Below, in pieces: positions 1-5,141 of a stretch of DNA of 5,141 bases. The notes beneath the pieces are model-generated. The model ran no database searches. It saw only the letters and a program-made list of their open reading frames with translations, and was not told the origin of the DNA. How positions within the stretch are numbered: the first letter of the stretch is position 1; every line of letters begins with the position of its first letter. Location: assembly GCA_903930395.1 (NCBI GenBank), contig CAIYYE010000198.1, positions 1-5,141 of the forward strand, in the 5' to 3' direction. Both the position numbers and the translations under genes were made by a program. Source of the DNA: an uncultured beta proteobacterium (GTDB lineage Bacteria; Pseudomonadota; Gammaproteobacteria; Burkholderiales; Rhodocyclaceae).

Positions 1-2096
<2,096 letters not shown>

Positions 2097-2100
2097 TCAA

Positions 2101-3207
2101 TCAAATACGCATCGGCATCACGACGTACTTGAAGCGCTCGTTACCGGGGACGGTAATCAGGGCGCTGGAATTGGCGTCGTTGAAACTCCACTGGATTTCT
2201 TCAGTGTGAATGTTGTTCAGCACGTCGAGCAGATAACCGACGTTGAAACCGACGTCGATGACGTCGCCGGTGTAATCAACTTCGATTTCTTCGACGGCTT
2301 CTTCCTGCTCGGCGTTGGCGGCGATCAGCTTGAGGCTGTTGTCGCCGAGCACAACGCGTACGCCACGGAATTTTTCGTTGGTCAGAATGGCGGCGCGTTG
2401 CATGGCCTGCATCAGCGTCTGACGGCCGACCTTCATGTGATTCTTCAGGGTCGCCGGGACAACGCGTTCGTAATCCGGGAACTTGCCGTCAATCAGCTTG
2501 GAAACCAGCACGACGGAGCCAAAGGCAAAACGCACCTGGTTCGGCGTCAGCGTGATGTTCAGCGCATCGTCGTTGTCGAGCAGCAGACGGTTCAGTTCGA
2601 GGACCGTCTTGCGCGGCAGGATCATTTCCTGGCGCGGCAGATCGGTGTCGATCTCGACGCTGGCGTAGGCCAGGCGGTGACCATCGGTCGCCACAGCGCG
2701 CAGTTCCTTGCCTTCGACCAGCAGCAGCAGACCGTTCAGGTAGTAGCGCACATCCTGCGCCGCCATCGAGTACTGGGTCTTGCTGATGAGCTGGCGGAAA
2801 GCCTTTTGCGAAATCGAGAACTGCTTGGTTTCACCTTCATTCACCGTCATGCGCGGGAAGTCGTCGGCCGGCAGGGTCTGCAGGCTGAAGCGGCTCTTGC
2901 CGCCGCGGACCAGCAGGCGCTTGTCTTCGAGCACCAGGCTGACTTCGGTGGTATCGGGCAGGGAGCGCAGGATTTCCTGCAGCTTGCGGGCGCCGACCGT
3001 CACTGCGCCATCGCCCTCACCGCCGGCGCCTTCGGTCGTCGTCGTGATCTGGATTTCGATGTCGGTGGCGAGCAGGGTCAGGCGATCGCCCTTCTTTTCG
3101 AGCAGGACATTGGACAGGATGGGCAGCGTATGACGGCGTTCAACAATCCCCGACACCGACTGCAACGGGGCGAGAAGCGTGTCTCTTTGGGTTTTGATAA
3201 GAACCAT
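2101..3207 (-). CDS. dnaN: DNA polymerase III subunit beta (sliding clamp)
   Basis: DnaN forms the ring-shaped homodimer that slides on DNA and tethers polymerase III and other partners. The product is 368 residues (E. coli 366) with the usual three repeated clamp domains. It begins with MVLIKTQRDTLLAPLQSVSG and carries the early RRHTLPILSNVLLE motif (24-37). The partner-binding pocket is intact: TDGHRL (174-179), P244 and R248 in FPDYERVVP, and the C-terminal VVMPMRI (362-368), which ends in Ile where E. coli has Leu. A glycine-rich loop at about 60-68 (GAGGEGDGA) is the only unusual stretch and probably a surface hairpin of domain 1. The ATG at 3207 follows AGGA at 9 nt, which fixes the start. 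The gene lies 209 nt downstream of dnaA, with its own predicted promoter in the gap, and is followed by a hairpin terminator. Confidence 0.98.
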   Translation of the reverse strand: MVLIKTQRDTLLAPLQSVSGIVERRHTLPILSNVLLEKKGDRLTLLATDIEIQITTTTEGAGGEGDGAVTVGARKLQEILRSLPDTTEVSLVLEDKRLLVRGGKSRFSLQTLPADDFPRMTVNEGETKQFSISQKAFRQLISKTQYSMAAQDVRYYLNGLLLLVEGKELRAVATDGHRLAYASVEIDTDLPRQEMILPRKTVLELNRLLLDNDDALNITLTPNQVRFAFGSVVLVSKLIDGKFPDYERVVPATLKNHMKVGRQTLMQAMQRAAILTNEKFRGVRVVLGDNSLKLIAANAEQEEAVEEIEVDYTGDVIDVGFNVGYLLDVLNNIHTEEIQWSFNDANSSALITVPGNERFKYVVMPMRI

Positions 3208-3215
3208 AAATTAAA

Positions 3216-3220
3216 TTCCT
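3216..3220 (-). promoter_or_regulatory. dnaN ribosome binding site
   Basis: AGGAA on the minus strand stands 8 nt before the dnaN ATG. The spacer to the ATG is entirely A/T, which should leave the start unstructured. It lies in the same AT-rich stretch proposed here as the unwinding region. Confidence 0.7.
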
Positions 3221-3245
3221 AAGTAGACTATATCGGGAACAGTTC

Positions 3246-3254
3246 TGTGGATAA
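3246..3254 (-). promoter_or_regulatory. DnaA box, perfect consensus
   Basis: The plus strand reads TGTGGATAA, so the minus strand has the exact 9-mer TTATCCACA, the high-affinity DnaA site. It lies in the AT-rich part of the dnaA-dnaN spacer, opposite in orientation to the array at 3371-3413, and at the predicted dnaN transcription start. Confidence 0.85.
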
Positions 3255-3261
3255 GTGAAAA

Positions 3262-3291
3262 ATTATCTCTAGTTTCAGATGCTTGAATCAA
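3262..3291 (-). promoter_or_regulatory. predicted sigma70-type promoter of dnaN
   Basis: On the minus strand TTGATT (3291-3286, 4 of 6 to TTGACA) and GATAAT (3267-3262, 5 of 6 to TATAAT) are separated by 18 nt. Transcription would start near 3255, giving a leader of about 48 nt before the dnaN ATG. The perfect DnaA box at 3246-3254 would sit right at the start point, which suggests that DnaA or origin activity affects this promoter. Read-through from dnaA is also possible, since I see no terminator after dnaA. Confidence 0.5.
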
Positions 3292-3370
3292 ATTTTACGG
3301 TCTGCGTAAACGACTGGATTGCCTGTGGGTGAAATCCGGACAATTTTCCCACAAAGTGGGTATTTCCAGA

Positions 3371-3413
3371 TGATCCACAATGAGCCCACAGCTTTTCCAC
3401 AGACTTATCGACA
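3371..3413 (+). repeat. phased array of four DnaA-box-like 9-mers
   Basis: Four 9-mers follow each other in one orientation: TGATCCACA (3371-3379), GAGCCCACA (3382-3390), TTTTCCACA (3393-3401) and TTATCGACA (3405-3413). Gaps are 2, 2 and 3 nt, so the starts are 11, 11 and 12 nt apart, about one helical turn. Three match TTATCCACA at 8 of 9 positions; the second matches at 5 of 9. Closely spaced weak boxes in one direction resemble the low-affinity arrays on which ATP-DnaA assembles in E. coli oriC. The array ends 3 nt before the dnaA stop codon. Weaker look-alikes lie at 3345-3353 (TTTCCCACA) and, inverted, at 3324-3332 (TGTGGGTGA). Confidence 0.72.
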
Positions 3414-3416
3414 GCC

Positions 3417-4808
3417 TTATCCTTTCAATACCTGCAGCAATACGTGCAGGTCGTGGTTAAGTTCATTTTCCTTGAGACGCAGGCTGTCGATGGTCTTGAC
3501 GGCATGGATCACCGTCGTGTGATCGCGCCCGCCAAAGGCATCGCCGATTTCGGGAAAACTGTGGGAGGTGACTTCGCGGCACAGCCACATGGCCACCTGA
3601 CGCGGCCGGGCGATGGCGCGGGTGCGCTTTTTCGAGAACAGCTCGGCGACCTTCATCTTGTAATAGTCGGCGACGGTCTTCTGGATATTGTCGATGCCGA
3701 CATTACGCGCCGAGCCGATGACGTCCTTCAGGGCTTCCTTGGTCAGGTCGAGCGCAATGGCGCGGCCATGGAAGGAAGAGTAAGCCAGCACCTTCTTCAG
3801 GGCCCCTTCAAGCTCGCGCACATTGGAGCGCAGATGCTTGGCGATGAAGAAAGGCACTTCATCATCGAGATGGATGCCTTCGGCCTCGGCCTTCTTTTTC
3901 AGGATGGCGACGCGCATTTCCAGTTCCGGCGGCTCGATCTGCACCGTCAGCCCCCAGTCGAAGCGGGTAACCAGACGGTCATCGAGGCCGTTGATATCCT
4001 TCGGATAGGTGTCGCAGGTGATGATGATCTGCTTGCGCGCTTCGATCAGCGCATTGAAGAGGAAGAAGAACTCTTCCTGCGAACGGTTCTTGCCATTGAA
4101 GAACTGCACATCATCGAGCAGCAGCACATCGAGTGAACGATAGGTGCGCTTGAAGGTATCGAAGGACTTCTGCTGATAGGCGCGCACGACATCCGAGTAG
4201 TAATCCTCGGCATGGACGTAGCGGACGATCTTTTCCGGGTTTTCGGCCACGATGGCATTGCCGATGGCGTGAATCAGGTGGGTCTTGCCGAGACCGGCGC
4301 CGCCATAGATAAAGAGCGGGTTGTAGGCACCGCCGGGATTGTTGGCCACCTGCACGGCGGCAGCGCGCGCCAGATCGTTGGCCTTGCCGACGACCAGATT
4401 GTCAAAGGTGAAGGACGAAAAGAGCCGGGATTTCTCGTAATTGCCGCTCTTGCTACGCGGCTTTTCGGCAGGCGCTGCTTTCTTTTCGCTATTGCTTGCC
4501 GGCTTGGCTGGCGACTTTTCACCGGCCTCGCTGTTTGATTCAATCCGGCTGGCTGCTTTTCCGGCACCAATGACCAGTGCAATACTGACCGGACCCGAGA
4601 AAAAGCTGCGACTGTATTCTTCAATGCGCGTCAGGTAACGATCGCGCACCCACTTCAATATGAAGGTGTTTGGCGCAATCAGGCGCAAACCTTCATCGAG
4701 CGCCACAGCTTCGCCTTCGAGCCGCAACGGCCTGATCCAGGTGTTGAATTGCTGCGCAGGCAGTTCCTGCTCGAAGCGCTGCAAACAGGATTCCCAGAAA
4801 CCGGCCAT
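3417..4808 (-). CDS. dnaA: chromosomal replication initiator protein DnaA
   Basis: DnaA binds DnaA boxes, oligomerises in its ATP form, melts oriC and loads the DnaB helicase. The product is 463 residues (E. coli 467) and complete. Domain I (1 to about 80) carries the FxxWIRPL motif at 21-28. Domain II (about 83-125) is a low-complexity Lys/Ala/Ser/Pro linker. The AAA+ domain shows Walker A GGAGLGKTH (169-177, K175, T176), Walker B LLLDDVQFF (D232, D233), sensor 1 near IIITCDT (261-267), the arginine finger R282 in TRFDWGL, and sensor 2 R331 in SNVRELEGAL. Domain IV has the RPRQVAMWLCRE helix (401-412) and the DNA-reading signature GGRDHTTVIHA (426-436). An in-frame ATG eight codons upstream (4832) is rejected as the start because GGAGGAG (4826-4820) lies between the two ATGs, 11 nt before 4808, and because family members begin near MAGFW. 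Confidence 0.98.
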   Translation of the reverse strand: MAGFWESCLQRFEQELPAQQFNTWIRPLRLEGEAVALDEGLRLIAPNTFILKWVRDRYLTRIEEYSRSFFSGPVSIALVIGAGKAASRIESNSEAGEKSPAKPASNSEKKAAPAEKPRSKSGNYEKSRLFSSFTFDNLVVGKANDLARAAAVQVANNPGGAYNPLFIYGGAGLGKTHLIHAIGNAIVAENPEKIVRYVHAEDYYSDVVRAYQQKSFDTFKRTYRSLDVLLLDDVQFFNGKNRSQEEFFFLFNALIEARKQIIITCDTYPKDINGLDDRLVTRFDWGLTVQIEPPELEMRVAILKKKAEAEGIHLDDEVPFFIAKHLRSNVRELEGALKKVLAYSSFHGRAIALDLTKEALKDVIGSARNVGIDNIQKTVADYYKMKVAELFSKKRTRAIARPRQVAMWLCREVTSHSFPEIGDAFGGRDHTTVIHAVKTIDSLRLKENELNHDLHVLLQVLKG

Positions 4809-4819
4809 TGACGAAAAAA

Positions 4820-4826
4820 CTCCTCC
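4820..4826 (-). promoter_or_regulatory. dnaA ribosome binding site
   Basis: GGAGGAG on the minus strand stands 11 nt before the ATG at 4808, a slightly long but workable spacing. It decides between the two in-frame ATG candidates: it would be coding sequence if translation began at 4832. Confidence 0.75.
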
Positions 4827-4895
4827 CCACACATTCGGCTTTACAGTCGATGGCGGTTATTAGATTCTTGATTTGACGAACATTTTTTGATTGGT

Positions 4896-4917
4896 CTGGC
4901 GACCGGGCGGTGGCCAG
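4896..4917 (-). other. possible hairpin at the 5' end of the dnaA transcript
   Basis: Bases 4896-4904 and 4909-4917 can pair over nine positions with one G-G mismatch around a 4-nt loop. If the predicted dnaA promoter is right, transcription begins near 4918-4921, so this hairpin would form at the very 5' end of the mRNA. No U-run follows in either direction, so it is not a terminator. A role in message stability is only a guess. Confidence 0.3.
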
Positions 4918-4927
4918 CAAAAAGAGG

Positions 4928-4956
4928 ATTCTACCCCCCATCCGGGAAGTTATCCA
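4928..4956 (-). promoter_or_regulatory. predicted dnaA promoter
   Basis: On the minus strand TGGATA (4956-4951, 4 of 6 to TTGACA) and TAGAAT (4933-4928, 5 of 6 to TATAAT) are separated by exactly 17 nt. The -35 hexamer lies inside the perfect DnaA box at 4950-4958. The transcript would have a leader of about 110 nt before the dnaA ATG. DnaA bound at the box would compete with RNA polymerase, the expected form of autorepression. Confidence 0.6.
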
Positions 4957-4958
4957 CA
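4950..4958 (+). promoter_or_regulatory. DnaA box, perfect consensus, in the dnaA promoter
   Basis: TTATCCACA matches the high-affinity DnaA box at all nine positions. It lies between the divergent dnaA and rpmH promoters, overlapping the predicted dnaA -35 element and about 20 nt upstream of the rpmH -35 element. Autoregulation of dnaA through boxes in its promoter is established in E. coli; here it is inferred from position. Confidence 0.85.
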
Positions 4959-4978
4959 GCTTTGAAAAATAATTGACC

Positions 4979-5008
4979 TTGACAGAACCCTATCAAACAG
5001 GGTGTAAT
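4979..5008 (+). promoter_or_regulatory. predicted strong sigma70-type promoter of rpmH
   Basis: A perfect -35 TTGACA (4979-4984) is followed after 18 nt by TGTAAT (5003-5008, 5 of 6 to TATAAT). The A/T-rich run just upstream (4961-4974) could act as an UP element. Transcription would start near 5014-5016, leaving a leader of about 30 nt. A near-consensus promoter fits the high demand for a ribosomal protein. Confidence 0.72.
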
Positions 5009-5043
5009 CACGCGTTTTTCTTCGCACATCAAGGGATTACAAC

Positions 5044-5141
5044 ATGAAACGCACGTATCAACCGTCGGTCGTGCGCCGCAAGCGCACCCATGGCTTCCTG
5101 GTCCGTATGCGCACCAAGGGTGGCCGTGCAGTCATTGCTGC
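5044..5141 (+). CDS. rpmH: 50S ribosomal protein L34, partial (3' end beyond window)
   Basis: L34 is a small basic protein of the large ribosomal subunit. The 32 complete codons read [18 protein letters not shown], then [15 protein letters not shown], which follows the L34 family signature (MKRTYQPS, KRTHGFLxRM, GRxVI) almost exactly. The family is about 44 residues, so roughly 12 residues and the stop are outside the window. The ATG follows AAGGGA (5031-5036) at 7 nt. It is divergent from dnaA; in most proteobacteria rpmH heads an operon with rnpA, yidD, yidC and mnmE, expected beyond the right edge. Confidence 0.97.
   Translation, partial: MKRTYQPSVVRRKRTHGFLVRMRTKGGRAVIA

Larger units (their letters stand above)
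3208..3416. other. oriC: probable chromosomal replication origin (oriC)
   Basis: The 209-nt spacer between dnaA and dnaN contains no gene. Its dnaA side holds the phased DnaA-box array; its dnaN side is AT-rich (29 G/C in 93 nt over 3208-3300, counted by hand) with a perfect DnaA box, which suits a DNA unwinding element. DnaA-box clusters next to dnaA mark origins in many bacteria, and the dnaA-dnaN gap is a common place. The dnaA-rpmH gap is the main alternative, but there I see only one perfect box. Function is inferred; GC skew cannot be judged from a window this short. Confidence 0.7.

Noticed and set aside
3348..3360. Small hairpin CCCAC-AAA-GTGGG in the dnaA-dnaN spacer as a dnaA terminator
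   Set aside because: The stem is only 5 bp with a 3-nt loop and, read on the minus strand, is followed by AAAATTG and not by a T-run. It more likely reflects two inverted DnaA-box-like sequences.
3444..4136. 230-codon plus-strand frame opposite dnaA
   Set aside because: It is antisense to the AAA+ and DNA-binding domains of DnaA and has no family resemblance or start signal.
4809..4832. Upstream ATG that would extend DnaA by eight residues
   Set aside because: The extension MWGGVFSS is not seen in the family, and the GGAGGAG ribosome binding site for the ATG at 4808 would be inside it.
4693..4941. 82-codon minus-strand frame overlapping the dnaA start and leader
   Set aside because: It covers the predicted dnaA promoter and leader, its ATG precedes the -10 element, and the peptide resembles nothing I recognise.

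Overview
The window is the replication-origin neighbourhood of a Gram-negative, GC-rich proteobacterial chromosome. It holds the conserved block rpmH / dnaA / dnaN / gyrB. The three replication genes lie on the minus strand in the order dnaA, dnaN, gyrB, and rpmH leaves divergently on the plus strand. The absence of recF between dnaN and gyrB, the protein sequences (for example the DnaA start MAGFWESCLQRFEQELPAQQ) and the Gram-negative type GyrB insertion suggest a betaproteobacterium. Rhodocyclales (Dechloromonas/Azoarcus-like) is my best guess, but it comes from memory of family features and not from a search.

Layout in window coordinates: 1-2027 minus is gyrB, cut at its 3' end by the window edge. 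2028-2100 is a compact dnaN-gyrB spacer with an 11-bp perfect terminator-like hairpin and a parS-like 14-mer overlapping the gyrB ribosome binding site. 2101-3207 minus is complete dnaN. 3208-3416 is the dnaN-dnaA spacer: an array of DnaA-box-like 9-mers beside dnaA, then an AT-rich stretch (about 31% GC by hand count over 3208-3300) with one perfect DnaA box, a probable dnaN promoter and the dnaN ribosome binding site. I read this as the likely oriC. 3417-4808 minus is complete dnaA. 4809-5043 is the divergent dnaA/rpmH control region, with a perfect DnaA box overlapping the predicted dnaA -35 element and a strong predicted rpmH promoter. 5044-5141 plus is the start of rpmH, cut by the window edge.

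The parts fit together as follows. DnaA opens the origin and probably represses or tunes its own promoter. DnaN is the sliding clamp for the replisome. GyrB, with GyrA encoded elsewhere, removes the positive supercoils made by the forks. The parS-like site would let ParB load next to the origin for chromosome segregation. No mobile element, CRISPR array, tRNA, rRNA or accessory system is visible. All large plus-strand open frames here are antisense shadows of the three genes. I see no undescribed multi-gene system; the points worth a second look are in the three intergenic regions.
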